This document shows, piece by piece, positions 33,770 to 42,392 of a stretch of DNA of 64,000 nt. Position numbers and translations under genes: made by a program. Position 1 is the stretch's first letter. Each line of letters opens with the position of its first letter. The notes under the pieces are model-generated. The model was not told the DNA's origin. It made no database searches and saw only the letters and a program-made list of their open reading frames with translations. This DNA comes from Acidimicrobiaceae bacterium. Its GTDB lineage: Bacteria; Actinomycetota; Acidimicrobiia; Acidimicrobiales; UBA8190. The DNA is taken from positions 38,158 to 102,157 of the forward strand of contig PLXQ01000069.1 in NCBI GenBank assembly GCA_003151475.1, in the 5' to 3' direction.

Positions 33770-36425
33770 CGCCCAGCTCGACGATCACGTCGGGGGGGCC
33801 GGGGGTGGTGACGAGTTCGACGATGCCGCCGGCGTCACGGAGATCGCTTTCCGCCTGGGCCAGAAGAGCCAGTCGAGCCGGGTCGTCGACGACGGTCAGG
33901 CGGGCCACCGGGGCGCGCATCGAGCGCTTGGCCGTGGTCTTCGCCCGGCGGACGGCGCCGAGGACCCCGGCGACGACGGACAGCACGGTGGCGCCGCTAT
34001 CGTCATGGGACTCGTGGTTTCCGGCCTCCCCATGAGCGACGCCGATGAAGGCACCGGGGGGGAATTCGTCGGCCTCGGGCCACGGTGCCCGGTGGATCGA
34101 GGATTCGTGCCACCACGACCAGACCTCTTCGGTGACAAAAGGCACGAAGGGAGCGAGCAGCCGGAGCAGCACCGAGAGGGCGAGGCCGAGAGCGGCGCGG
34201 GCCGAGGCCGGTCCCGGCTCCGACGGATCCTCGTAGGCCCGACCCTTCACCAGCTCGAGGTAGTCGTCGCAGAAGGACCAGAAGAACGCCTCGGTCCGTT
34301 CCAGGGCGCGGGCGTAGTCGTAGGCCTCGAAGGCGGCGGTGGCCTCGTCCACCACCCGGGCCAGATCACCGAGCATGACCAGGTCGATAGGGGCGACGAC
34401 GGCGTCGGGCCCGGGGAGCTCGCCGCCGGCGATCCGCGACAGTGCGAAACGCGACGCATTCAGGATCTTGATGGCGAGACGCCGTCCCACCTTCATCTGG
34501 CCTTCGTCCATCGCCGTGTCCACGCCGGGCCGGCCGCTGGCGGCCCAGTAGCGCACGCCGTCGGATCCGTGAGTCTCGAGCAGCGGCAGCGGCGTGGCCA
34601 CGTTCCCCTTGGACTTCGACATCTTCTTCCGATTCGGATCGAGCACCCATCCCGAGATGGCGGTGTCGGTCCACGGCAGGGTCCCGTGCTCGATCTCCGA
34701 GCGCACCACCGTCGAGAACAGCCACGTCCGGATGATCTCGTGGGCCTGGGGGCGCAGATTCATGGGAAAGACCAGCGCGAACAGCTCGGGATCGTCCACC
34801 CAGCGCCCGGCGATCTGGGGCGTGAGCGACGACGTGGCCCAGGTGTCCATCACATCGGGGTCACCGACGAAGCCGCCGGCCTGGCCGCGCCGTTCCTCTT
34901 CGTACCCGTCGGGGACGTCGCTCGACGGGTCCACGGGCAGACGAGCCTCGTCGGCCACCAGCGGGTGATCGTGGTCGATGGTGCCGTCTTCGCCTACGCG
35001 GTACCAGACGGGGAAGGGCACGCCGAAGAAGCGCTGCCGGCTGATGTTCCAGTCGCTGTTCAGACCCTCCACCCAGGCTTCGTAACGGTGGACCATGTAC
35101 GGCGGATGCCAGTGCAGCTGGCGGCCCCGCTCGAGCAGGCGTTCGCGCAGCGGCAACGTCCGGACGTACCACTGACGACTGGAGACGATCTCGAGGGGCC
35201 GGTCGCCGCGCTCGTAGAACTTGACGGGGTGCACGACAGGCTTGGGTTCGCCCACCATGTCGCCCGAGGCACCGAGCATTTCGACGACCCGCGTCCGGGC
35301 CTGGTTCACCGTGCGCCCGGCGAGCTCGGCGTAGGCGGCAGCGGCGGCGCCGGCGTCGACCGTCTCCCAGCCCGGCTCCCCCCAGGAAACGGGCTGCAGA
35401 CGGCCGTTTCTTCCCACGATGGTCCGGGTGGGCAGCGACAGGTCGCGCCACCAGGTCACGTCGGTCACGTCGCCGAAGGTGCAGATCATCGCGATGCCCG
35501 ATCCCTTCTCGGGATCGGCGAGCTCGTGGGCCAGCACCGGGACCTTCACCCCGAAAAGGGGCGTGACCACATCGGTGCCGAACAGCGGCTGGAAGCGAGC
35601 GTCGTCGGGGTGGGCCACGAGGGCCACACAGGCGGGCAGGAGCTCGGGCCGCGTCGTCTCGATCTCGATGGCACCGGCCCCGTCGACCCGGGCGAAACGC
35701 AGCCGGTGGTAGGCGCCGGGAAGCTCCCGGTCCTCCATCTCGGCCTGGGACACCGCCGTCTGGTAATCGACATCCCATTGGGTGGGTGCCTCGGTGCTGT
35801 AGGCGTGCCCCTGGGCCAGAAGATGCAGAAAGCCCCGCTGCGCCACCCGCCGGGCGCCCGTGTCGATGGTGGCGTAGGTGAGGTGCCAGTCGACCGAGAG
35901 CCCCAATGTCCGCCACAAATTCTCGAAGGCCTTCTCGTCCTCGGCCGCCAGCCGGGAGCAGAGCTCGATGAAGTCGGGACGCGAGATGGCCACCGGCTGC
36001 TTTCCCGGTGACTCAGGGGCCACGAACGAGGGATCGGCCCGCAGGCTCGGGTCGCACAGGACGCCGTAATAAAGCTGTACCCGGCGCTCGGTGGGGAGCC
36101 CGTTGTCGTCGAACCCCATCGGGTAGAAGACCTCGTAGCCCCGCATCCGCCGGTAGCGGGCCACCGTGTCGGTGTGCGTGTAGGAGAACACGTGGCCGAC
36201 GTGCAACGACCCCGACACGGTAGGCGGCGGGGTGTCGATGGCGTAGACCCGGGAGCGGGGAACCGTACGGTCGAAGCTGTAGGTCCCCACCTCCTCCCAG
36301 CGCGCCGCCCACTTGGCTTCGAGGCCGTCGAGTGAGGGTCGCTCAGGCACGACCGGAGGTCGGGCCCGTTCGAGCGCCGGGCGCTGGCCCGTGGTGGACG
36401 GAGCGGTCGTCGCGGTCTCGTCCAT
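33753..36425 (-). CDS. valS: Valyl-tRNA synthetase, archaeal-type
   Basis: The 890-residue class I synthetase charges tRNA-Val. The nucleotide-binding H-V-G-H is at 75-78 and K-M-S-K-S about residue 601. An editing (CP1) domain lies between, with W-T-T-R-P replaced by E-T-T-R-P-E. The opening Y-P-M-G-F-D-D-N-G-L-P-T-E-R is characteristic of the archaeal/Rickettsia-type ValS. The C-terminus lacks the long coiled coil of the E. coli-type enzyme, which agrees. The ATG at 36425 is taken because the longer frame would cross the shared promoter. It is divergent from cysS with 20 bp between starts. Confidence 0.93.
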   Translation of the reverse strand: MDETATTAPSTTGQRPALERARPPVVPERPSLDGLEAKWAARWEEVGTYSFDRTVPRSRVYAIDTPPPTVSGSLHVGHVFSYTHTDTVARYRRMRGYEVFYPMGFDDNGLPTERRVQLYYGVLCDPSLRADPSFVAPESPGKQPVAISRPDFIELCSRLAAEDEKAFENLWRTLGLSVDWHLTYATIDTGARRVAQRGFLHLLAQGHAYSTEAPTQWDVDYQTAVSQAEMEDRELPGAYHRLRFARVDGAGAIEIETTRPELLPACVALVAHPDDARFQPLFGTDVVTPLFGVKVPVLAHELADPEKGSGIAMICTFGDVTDVTWWRDLSLPTRTIVGRNGRLQPVSWGEPGWETVDAGAAAAAYAELAGRTVNQARTRVVEMLGASGDMVGEPKPVVHPVKFYERGDRPLEIVSSRQWYVRTLPLRERLLERGRQLHWHPPYMVHRYEAWVEGLNSDWNISRQRFFGVPFPVWYRVGEDGTIDHDHPLVADEARLPVDPSSDVPDGYEEERRGQAGGFVGDPDVMDTWATSSLTPQIAGRWVDDPELFALVFPMNLRPQAHEIIRTWLFSTVVRSEIEHGTLPWTDTAISGWVLDPNRKKMSKSKGNVATPLPLLETHGSDGVRYWAASGRPGVDTAMDEGQMKVGRRLAIKILNASRFALSRIAGGELPGPDAVVAPIDLVMLGDLARVVDEATAAFEAYDYARALERTEAFFWSFCDDYLELVKGRAYEDPSEPGPASARAALGLALSVLLRLLAPFVPFVTEEVWSWWHESSIHRAPWPEADEFPPGAFIGVAHGEAGNHESHDDSGATVLSVVAGVLGAVRRAKTTAKRSMRAPVARLTVVDDPARLALLAQAESDLRDAGGIVELVTTPGPPDVIVELGEEETG

Positions 36426-36433
36426 GGTCGCGT

Positions 36434-36440
36434 TACCGTA
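36434..36440. promoter_or_regulatory. Shared symmetric -10 region of valS and cysS
   Basis: The 7-bp TACCGTA gives TACCGT on the plus strand (36434-36439, 6 nt before the cysS GTG at 36446) and TACGGT on the minus strand (36440-36435, 9 nt before the valS ATG at 36425). One DNA site can thus be opened in either direction, producing two essentially leaderless mRNAs for two tRNA synthetases. Confidence 0.45.
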
Positions 36441-36445
36441 CCGGA

Positions 36446-37825
36446 GTGCTGCGCCTCCACGACACCGCAACCGGTCGTATCGAGCCGCTCGTCTTACGGG
36501 ACCCGGGTCAGGTGTCGATGTACGTCTGCGGTCTCACCGTCTACGACGTGCCCCACATCGGCCATGGCCGCTTCGCCCTGGCGTTCGACATCCTGCGTCG
36601 CTACCTCGAGTTCTCCGGTCTCGAGGTCCGCTACGTCTCCAACATCACCGACATCGACGACAAGATCATCGCCCGGGCCAACGAGGAGAAGAGGACCCTC
36701 ACCGACGTGACCCGGGAGTTCGAGGCAGCCTGGTGGGTTGCTGTCGACGCCTTGGGTATCACGCGCCCCACCGTCGCCCCCCGGGCCACCGAGTACGTCG
36801 ACGACATGGTGACGTTGGTGGCCGACCTGGTCGGTCGGGGCATCGCCTACGAGACGTCCGACGGGGTCTATCTGTCCGTCGACGCCGTACCCGGCTACGG
36901 CCTGCTGGCCCGCCAGAGCCTTGACTCCCTCCGAGCGGGGGCCCGCGTGGAGCCGGGGGAGGAGAAGCGCTCGCCCCTCGACTTCGTCCTCTGGAAGAAG
37001 GCCAAGCCCGGCGAGCCGACCTGGCCCTCGCCCTGGGGTCCCGGTCGCCCGGGTTGGCACACCGAGTGCGTGGTCATGTCGCTCGATCTCCTGGGCGACG
37101 ACTTCGACATCCACGGTGGCGGCATCGATCTCGCTTTCCCCCACCACGAGAACGAACGGGCCCAGGCCGTGGCCGTCGGCCGGACCTTCGCCCGCCACTG
37201 GGTGCACAACGGCCACGTCATGATGGGCGGCGAGAAGATGTCCAAATCCCTCGGCAACTTCACCTCCTTGACCGACCTCCTCGAACGCACCGACGGCCGC
37301 GCCTACCGGCTCCTGCTTCTGCGTTCTCACTACCGCTCCCAGGTGGAGGTGACCCCGGACACCATCGCCGACGCCGAGGAGGCCCTGAAGGGTCTCGACG
37401 CTCTCGTCCGCCGCTTCCATCTCGAGGGTGTCCCCCTGGCCGCCACCGCTGCGCAGGCCACGGCCGAGGGGGCCGACGCCGTCGCCGTCGCCTCGTTCCG
37501 ATCCCACATGGACGACGACCTGGGCACCCCGGCCGCCGTGGCCGGGATCTTCGAGCTCGCGCGGCAGGCCAATCTGGCCGCCGACGCCGGGGACAACACC
37601 GAAGGCCGCCGCCTGGCCCTGACCGCCGCCGTCCTGTGCGCTGCCCTCGGCCTGCGCCTGCACGGCCGGGTGGAGCCCGACGAGGCCACGAAGGCCAAGG
37701 CGGACGCCCGCGACGCGGCCCGGGCGGCGAAGGACTGGGCCCGGGCCGACGCGCTGCGCGCCGAACTCGAGGCCGACGGCTGGCACCTGGAGGACGGTCC
37801 CGAGGGGGGACAGCTCCACCGCTGA
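36446..37825 (+). CDS. cysS: Cysteinyl-tRNA synthetase
   Basis: The 459-residue class I synthetase has the zinc-binding cysteine and TVY segment (V-C-G-L-T-V-Y-D), H-I-G-H, a second zinc ligand set (H-T-E-C, then H-H-E-N) and K-M-S-K-S-L-G-N. Its C-terminal anticodon-binding part has R-A-A-K-D-W-A-R-A-D-A-L-R. Length and the full C-terminal domain distinguish it from the mycothiol ligase MshC. The GTG at 36446 sits 6 nt after TACCGT; an upstream in-frame ATG at 36332 would run antisense to valS and is rejected. Confidence 0.93.
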   Translation: MLRLHDTATGRIEPLVLRDPGQVSMYVCGLTVYDVPHIGHGRFALAFDILRRYLEFSGLEVRYVSNITDIDDKIIARANEEKRTLTDVTREFEAAWWVAVDALGITRPTVAPRATEYVDDMVTLVADLVGRGIAYETSDGVYLSVDAVPGYGLLARQSLDSLRAGARVEPGEEKRSPLDFVLWKKAKPGEPTWPSPWGPGRPGWHTECVVMSLDLLGDDFDIHGGGIDLAFPHHENERAQAVAVGRTFARHWVHNGHVMMGGEKMSKSLGNFTSLTDLLERTDGRAYRLLLLRSHYRSQVEVTPDTIADAEEALKGLDALVRRFHLEGVPLAATAAQATAEGADAVAVASFRSHMDDDLGTPAAVAGIFELARQANLAADAGDNTEGRRLALTAAVLCAALGLRLHGRVEPDEATKAKADARDAARAAKDWARADALRAELEADGWHLEDGPEGGQLHR

Positions 37826-37992
37826 ACTCCTCCGGCCAGGTGTTGGCCAAATGACCCCCGCGTAGGTTACCGTTGGGTAACAACCGATGGGACGAGGTGC
37901 CCGGCGCACGCGCCGAGGCTGCTTGACGGCCCACTCCCGGACCGGCCCACCACCAGGGCCACGCCCGGTGACCTCGATAGAAGGGGAAGAAC

Positions 37993-39207
37993 ATGCCCGA
38001 CTTCTCGCTCGAGCTCAACGAGGAGCAGCTGCAGCTCCAGAAGTGGGTCCACGACTTCGCCGAGGACGTGGTCCGGCCTGTCGCCCATGAGTGGGACGAG
38101 CGCGAGGAGACCCCCTGGCCCGTCATCGAGGAGGCGGCCCGGGTGGGCCTCTACTCCTTCGACTTCTTCACCCAATCCTTCTTGGACCCGACGGGACTGA
38201 CCCTGTCGGTGGCTTCCGAGGAGCTGGCCTGGGGCGACGCCGGCATCACCCTGGCCATCTTCGGCAGCTCCCTGGGACTGGCGGGCATCGCCGCCAACGG
38301 CACGCCCGAGCAGCTCTTCGAATGGGGCCCCCAGTGCTTCGGCACCCCCGAGAAGCTCCAGACGGCCGCCTTCTGTGTCTCGGAGGCCGACGCCGGCTCC
38401 GACGTGAGCTCGCTGCGCACCCGGGCCGTCTACGACGAGGCCAAAGACGAATGGGTGATCAACGGCACGAAGACGTGGATCACCAACGGGGGCATCGCCG
38501 ACGTGAACGTGGTGGTCGCCTCGGTCGACCCCCAGTTCGGCTCCCGGGGCCAGGCCAGTTTCGTCGTCCCCCCCGGCACCCCCGGCCTCACCGCCGGCCA
38601 GAAGTTCCAGAAGATGGGCATCCGGGCCTCGCACACCGGCGAGGTGGTCTTCGACGACGTCCGCGTGCCCGGACGCTGCCTCCTCGGGGGCAAGGAGAAG
38701 CTCGACGAGAAGCTGGCCCGGGCCCGCGAAGGCAAGAAGTCCAAATCCCAGGCGGCCATGGCCACCTTCGAGGCCACCCGGCCGGCGGTGGGGGCCCAGG
38801 CCCTCGGCATCGCCCGGGCCGCCTACGAGTACTCCCTGGACTACGCCAAAGAGCGCAAAGCCTTCGGCCGACTCATCATCGAGAACCAGGGCATCGCCTT
38901 CAAGCTGGCCGACATGAAGATGCGCATCGACGCCTCGCGCCTGCTCGTCTGGCGCGCCGCCTGGATGGGTGCCAACAAGAAGCCGTTCACGGCCGGCGAA
39001 GGATCGATGTCCAAGCTCTACGCCGGGGAGACGGCCGTCTGGGTCACCGAGCAGGCCATCCAGATCATGGGTGGCTACGGCTATATCCGCGAGCACCCGG
39101 TGGAGCGCTGGCACCGTGATTCGAAGATCTACACGATCTTCGAAGGCACCTCGGAGATCCAGCGGCTGATCATCGCCCGGGCCGTCTCCGGCGTCCACAT
39201 CCTCTAA
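37993..39207 (+). CDS. Acyl-CoA dehydrogenase
   Basis: The 404-residue flavoenzyme introduces a trans-2 double bond into acyl-CoA. It has the family signatures F-C-V-S-E-A-D-A-G-S-D (about 131-141), W-I-T-N-G-G, M-G-I-R-A-S-H-T-G, R-K-A-F-G-R-L-I and G-G-Y-G-Y-I. The catalytic glutamate is in I-F-E-G-T-S-E-I-Q-R near the C-terminus. The start is behind AGAAGGGGAAG. It is monocistronic, with 167 bp upstream holding no other feature. The small catalytic-loop and chain-length determinants do not allow the substrate to be named. Confidence 0.93.
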   Translation: MPDFSLELNEEQLQLQKWVHDFAEDVVRPVAHEWDEREETPWPVIEEAARVGLYSFDFFTQSFLDPTGLTLSVASEELAWGDAGITLAIFGSSLGLAGIAANGTPEQLFEWGPQCFGTPEKLQTAAFCVSEADAGSDVSSLRTRAVYDEAKDEWVINGTKTWITNGGIADVNVVVASVDPQFGSRGQASFVVPPGTPGLTAGQKFQKMGIRASHTGEVVFDDVRVPGRCLLGGKEKLDEKLARAREGKKSKSQAAMATFEATRPAVGAQALGIARAAYEYSLDYAKERKAFGRLIIENQGIAFKLADMKMRIDASRLLVWRAAWMGANKKPFTAGEGSMSKLYAGETAVWVTEQAIQIMGGYGYIREHPVERWHRDSKIYTIFEGTSEIQRLIIARAVSGVHIL

Positions 39208-39388
39208 CCGCCACTTCCGCCGCCGGGCCGTTTCCCCGCCTCCGGTGGGGAGGACCAAACGCGTCTGTGAACTGCCCACTACGTCTGGTGGTGGACTTTC
39301 ATCGCTTTTCGTGGTCAGGTGCTTTCTTACCGCAGTTTCATCATCTGTGACGATGGCAAGGCGGTGGTCGGTCGGGCAAACTGCACCC

Positions 39389-40438
39389 ATGTCCGGCACA
39401 AAGAGCGCTCAAATGAACGTCCGTCGTAGTTTTGTGCGGGTAACCGCACTCACCGTCGTCTTGGTCATGCCCCTGATGGGCATGTCTGGCATTGCCTCGG
39501 CCAAGGCCACCAAGGCGGCCAAGGGAACGCCTGCCTGGTGCGCCAAGCACGCCAAGAACGCCGTCTGCCACGCCGGTTCCGGCGGGGGCGGCGCCACCGG
39601 CGGTTCCTCAGGACCGCAGATCACCGTCCAGGTCGACCCCCAGCCTCTGGTCGAGACCGGTCAGTCCGAGGTCCACGTCGTCGTCCAGGTGGAGACCCTG
39701 CCGGCCTTCGCCGGTGACACGGTCAACATCGATTCCTCGCAGCTCTCGGCCTCGTGCTCCTCGGTCATCTTCGAGAACCTCCAGAACGGCAGCACCACGG
39801 CCAGCCCGAACACCTCCGACAACCGGATCGACGCTGTCCTCGACGACGACGGGAATGCCACCGTGATCGTGGACGGCTTCGACTGCGCCCCCGGCTCGAG
39901 TGTCATCGAAGCCGACCTCGAGGTCTCGCCCTTCCTCACCGCTCTCACCACCCTGGTCACCCTGCCTCCGAGGGTGACCCCCGAGGGTGTCATCCCCTAC
40001 CCCCAGACGGGGGGTCTGCTCCAGGAGATCGAGACCGGTGACACCTCCAGCAGTGGTGACTCCAACGTCTACGCCGTCTTCTACGTCGAGACCAACCCCG
40101 TCTACGCCGAGCAGACGGTGGAGATCGACTCCACCCAGCTCGACAGCCGCTGCATCCGGGGCTGGCGCTGGGAGCCTGGTAACTCCGCCGGCCTCGGCCT
40201 GGGCGCCGGCTACAGCGGTCCGGTCAACGGGGTCGGCACCAACCTGGGACCGAAGGCCTCGACCATTCTCGACGACGACGGAAACGCCGTCTTCGTCTTC
40301 AAGGGCATCTCGTGTGCCGCCGGTCCCTCGGCCGTGATCGCCGAGGTGGACGCCGGGACGCACCCGACCTACGCCACGACCTTCAGCGTCCTTCCGCCGC
40401 AGCCGGGTCCGGGCATGTCCGGCATCTCGGTCCCCTGA
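39389..40438 (+). CDS. Secreted protein with two tandem copies of an unnamed domain
   Basis: The 349-residue protein (from ATG 39389; ATG 39413 is equally possible) has a signal peptide ending near G-I-A-S-A-K-A. A short Lys/Ala/Cys-rich segment and a Gly/Ser linker follow. Two related units of about 115-130 residues come next. Each has V-x-V-E-T-x-P-x-[FY]-A-x-x-T-V-[NE]-I-D-S-[ST]-Q-L, one cysteine, a later L-D-D-D-G-N-A, and a second cysteine in C-A-[PA]-G. The spacing suggests a disulfide-closed beta-sandwich. The units are separated by a stretch with T-S-S-S-G-D-S-N. No enzyme motif is seen; a surface or adhesive role is a guess. Confidence 0.75.
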   Translation: MSGTKSAQMNVRRSFVRVTALTVVLVMPLMGMSGIASAKATKAAKGTPAWCAKHAKNAVCHAGSGGGGATGGSSGPQITVQVDPQPLVETGQSEVHVVVQVETLPAFAGDTVNIDSSQLSASCSSVIFENLQNGSTTASPNTSDNRIDAVLDDDGNATVIVDGFDCAPGSSVIEADLEVSPFLTALTTLVTLPPRVTPEGVIPYPQTGGLLQEIETGDTSSSGDSNVYAVFYVETNPVYAEQTVEIDSTQLDSRCIRGWRWEPGNSAGLGLGAGYSGPVNGVGTNLGPKASTILDDDGNAVFVFKGISCAAGPSAVIAEVDAGTHPTYATTFSVLPPQPGPGMSGISVP

Positions 40439-40538
40439 GACCCACCTTCGGGCGCCGACCCGTCGGCACGGAGATCGGCCACGCCGGGTGCCACGGTCGC
40501 ACTCCCCGACGTCGTTCCCCGTTACAGTTTCGGTCCCA

Positions 40539-41117
40539 ATGACGGCTTCACGCTACGCACCGGTCTTCCGGCCCTCGACCGCCTTCGGCTCCGTGGCCAT
40601 GGCCCTGGCCATCGCCTGCTCGGCGTGCTCCTCGACTCCGTCGACGCCGACCGTGGGCCAGCAGTTCCTGGCCATCGTCGCGAAGACCGACAAGGCGCTC
40701 ACCAAAGACCGGTCGGTCAGCAAGCCGGGCCAGGCCTATCCCAAGTACGCCGTTTCCTTCAAACAGGCGGCCAACGAGTTCCGTGCCCTTACGTTCCCGT
40801 CCTCCATGCAGCGCGACGCCCGGGCTCTCGTGACGGCTCTCGACGCGCTCTCCGCTGACGCCGCCAAGGTGGGCAAGGCGGCCCAGAAGCCCCAGACCGT
40901 CGAGGCCAACGTGGTGGCCATGGCCCAGCTCAATCTGAAACTGATGGAGGAGGAGAAGACGGAGCAGACCGTCTCGAACGCTCTGCGCCGCGCTCTCGGC
41001 CTTCCCCCGCCGACGACCACCACGACCACCGTCCCGAGCACCACGGCGCCCGTCCCACTCACCCCGACGCCGTCGACCACGAAGCCGGCCACGGTCACCA
41101 GCTCCCCCGCCGGCTAA
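40539..41117 (+). CDS. Small lipoprotein with Thr/Pro-rich tail
   Basis: The 192-residue protein has a signal peptide ending in a lipobox (A-I-A-C-S-A-C), so it is anchored outside the membrane. Residues about 40-150 are predicted helical, with three helices, the last being L-N-L-K-L-M-E-E-E-K-T-E. A C-terminal T/P/S tail follows, typical of cell-wall-spanning segments. The ATG at 40539 is chosen (TACAGT 10 nt upstream) over 40488. It precedes the phosphatase gene by 5 nt and is probably co-transcribed. No family is recognised. Confidence 0.65.
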   Translation: MTASRYAPVFRPSTAFGSVAMALAIACSACSSTPSTPTVGQQFLAIVAKTDKALTKDRSVSKPGQAYPKYAVSFKQAANEFRALTFPSSMQRDARALVTALDALSADAAKVGKAAQKPQTVEANVVAMAQLNLKLMEEEKTEQTVSNALRRALGLPPPTTTTTTVPSTTAPVPLTPTPSTTKPATVTSSPAG

Positions 41118-41122
41118 CGCCG

Positions 41123-41659
41123 GTGGCTGAGGCCGGGACCGGGGCGGGGGCCGCAGAGCCCGTCGTCCTCACCCTCTGCACCGGGAACGCGGCCCGCTCG
41201 GTCATGGCCGGCGTCATGCTCGAGTCCCATCACCCTCCCGTCCGTGTCATCACGGCCGGTACCCACGTCGTCGAGCACCAACCCACCTCACGCCGCACCC
41301 GTGATGCTCTGGCCACCGTGGGACTCGAGGCCTCGGCCCACCGCAGTCGTCAGCTCACCGACGCCGATCTCGATGGCGCCGACCTGATCATCGCCATGGC
41401 CGCCGAACACGTCTGGTTCGTCCGTCGCCGCCATCCCCGGGCCGCACCGCGCACCGCCACCCTCTCCTGGCTGGCTGCCCATCTCCCTCCCGGCCCCGAG
41501 CCGCTGCACTCCCGGGTCCTGGCTCTCGAGCTGGCGGAGCTGGACCCCGCCGCCCAGGGCGATGTGGAGGACCCGGCGGGAGGCGAGGATGCCGCCTACA
41601 CGGCCTGCGCCACGGAGCTCTCGGCCCTGGTGGCCGAGCTCATGGCGCGACTGACCTGA
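41123..41659 (+). CDS. Low-molecular-weight protein-tyrosine-phosphatase-like protein
   Basis: The 178-residue protein has the CX5R phosphate loop L-C-T-G-N-A-A-R-S near residue 19-25, as in LMW phosphotyrosine phosphatases and related arsenate reductases. The general-acid aspartate is in V-E-D-P-A-G, at the expected D-P position. The loop spells N-A-A-R rather than N-I-C-R. Reduction-active extra cysteines of arsenate reductases are lacking, favouring phosphatase. The GTG at 41123 follows the lipoprotein gene by 5 nt. Confidence 0.8.
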   Translation: MAEAGTGAGAAEPVVLTLCTGNAARSVMAGVMLESHHPPVRVITAGTHVVEHQPTSRRTRDALATVGLEASAHRSRQLTDADLDGADLIIAMAAEHVWFVRRRHPRAAPRTATLSWLAAHLPPGPEPLHSRVLALELAELDPAAQGDVEDPAGGEDAAYTACATELSALVAELMARLT

Positions 41660-41688
41660 CCGCGGCTGAACGGGCCGAGCCCGGGGAG

Positions 41689-42213
41689 TCAGGCGGGTGC
41701 TGTCTGCTTCGTGATCTCGGGATGCCGCAGGCTGATGTCGGCGCAGGCGACGCACACATCGTCGGGGATGATCCCCAACCGCATCAGCCCGGCGAAGACC
41801 CGGCAGCCGACGCACAGTCCGAGGGCGGACTCGGCCAGAGCGGCGGCCGTGAGCACGCCGACCACCGCCCAGGTGGCCCCCTGAGCCCCGAACCCGAACC
41901 ACAGGATCAAGGCGGTGGAGGAGAAGCCGGCGCCAATGGCCTGGGCGAACCGCTTGGGCGGCCCGGCCACCAGTCGGGGCGACGCGGCCAACCGCGGTGC
42001 CACCACCCGGCTGGCCAGCTGCCCCAGCGGGCTCAGTGTCGGACCCGTCAGTACCCGGGCCCAGAATCCGTAGGCCAGGGGGACGAGCAGCCAGGGTTCT
42101 CTGAAGCCGATAGCCGCCGCGCTCAGCACCACCACACCCCCGGCCACCACCCGCGCCGCGATCTCGTTCACCGGATTCGGGAAGCTGAAGACCGACCTGA
42201 CCCTTGATCCCAC
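41689..42213 (-). CDS. DUF4395-family membrane protein
   Basis: The 174-residue protein has four membrane helices and the DUF4395 pattern. It opens F-S-F-P-N-P-V-N-E-I, continues with F-W-A-R-V-L-T-G-P-T-L-S-P and ends with two cysteine pairs, C-V-G-C and C-V-A-C, facing a likely redox or metal partner. The GTG at 42213 lies 7 nt after TAAGCT and overlaps AGGAGG, so translation may begin leaderless. Relatives are often found near thioredoxin-like or sulfurtransferase genes, but none is adjacent here. It converges with the phosphatase gene. Confidence 0.75.
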   Translation of the reverse strand: MGSRVRSVFSFPNPVNEIAARVVAGGVVVLSAAAIGFREPWLLVPLAYGFWARVLTGPTLSPLGQLASRVVAPRLAASPRLVAGPPKRFAQAIGAGFSSTALILWFGFGAQGATWAVVGVLTAAALAESALGLCVGCRVFAGLMRLGIIPDDVCVACADISLRHPEITKQTAPA

Positions 42214-42220
42214 CTCCTAA

Positions 42221-42226
42221 AGCTTA
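42221..42226 (-). promoter_or_regulatory. -10 hexamer of the DUF4395 gene
   Basis: TAAGCT on the minus strand lies 7 nt before the GTG at 42213. Confidence 0.35.
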
Positions 42227-42263
42227 CCGTCCTGGTCGGCTTTAGGGGACCGGCCGTTCGGGG

Positions 42264-42392
42264 CCGGGCTGTCTCGGACCGGGCTGTCTTGGGTCCGGGC
42301 TGTCTCGGACCGGGCTGTCTCGGACCGGGCTGTCTCGGACCGGGCTTTTGTCGGTCGGGGTTGTTGTCGGTCGGGGTTGTTGTCAGTCGGGG
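42264..42392. repeat. Two adjacent tandem-repeat families
   Basis: From 42264 to about 42348 a 15-bp unit, CCGGGCTGTCTCGGA, is repeated about five and a half times (one copy, 42279-42294, is 16 bp with T for C). From 42349 to 42392 a different 16-bp unit, TGTCGGTCGGGGTTGT, is repeated about 2.75 times and runs into the last codons of the TetR gene. The tract lies between two minus-strand genes. It shows no spacers and no coding function, and looks like slipped-strand minisatellite DNA. Confidence 0.85.

Noticed and set aside
34005-36011. Long plus-strand open frame of about 670 codons
   Set aside because: It is exactly antisense to valS, whose synthetase motifs are unmistakable; the opposite frame is kept open by GC-rich codon bias.
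36446-37825. Mycothiol ligase MshC instead of CysS
   Set aside because: The length and the full C-terminal anticodon-binding region fit CysS; MshC is shorter and lacks it.
41123-41659. Arsenate reductase
   Set aside because: It has the shared CX5R loop but not the additional reduction cysteines, and no ars genes are near; LMW phosphatase is preferred.
42264-42392. CRISPR array
   Set aside because: The repeats are contiguous with no spacers and of two different units; no cas genes nearby.
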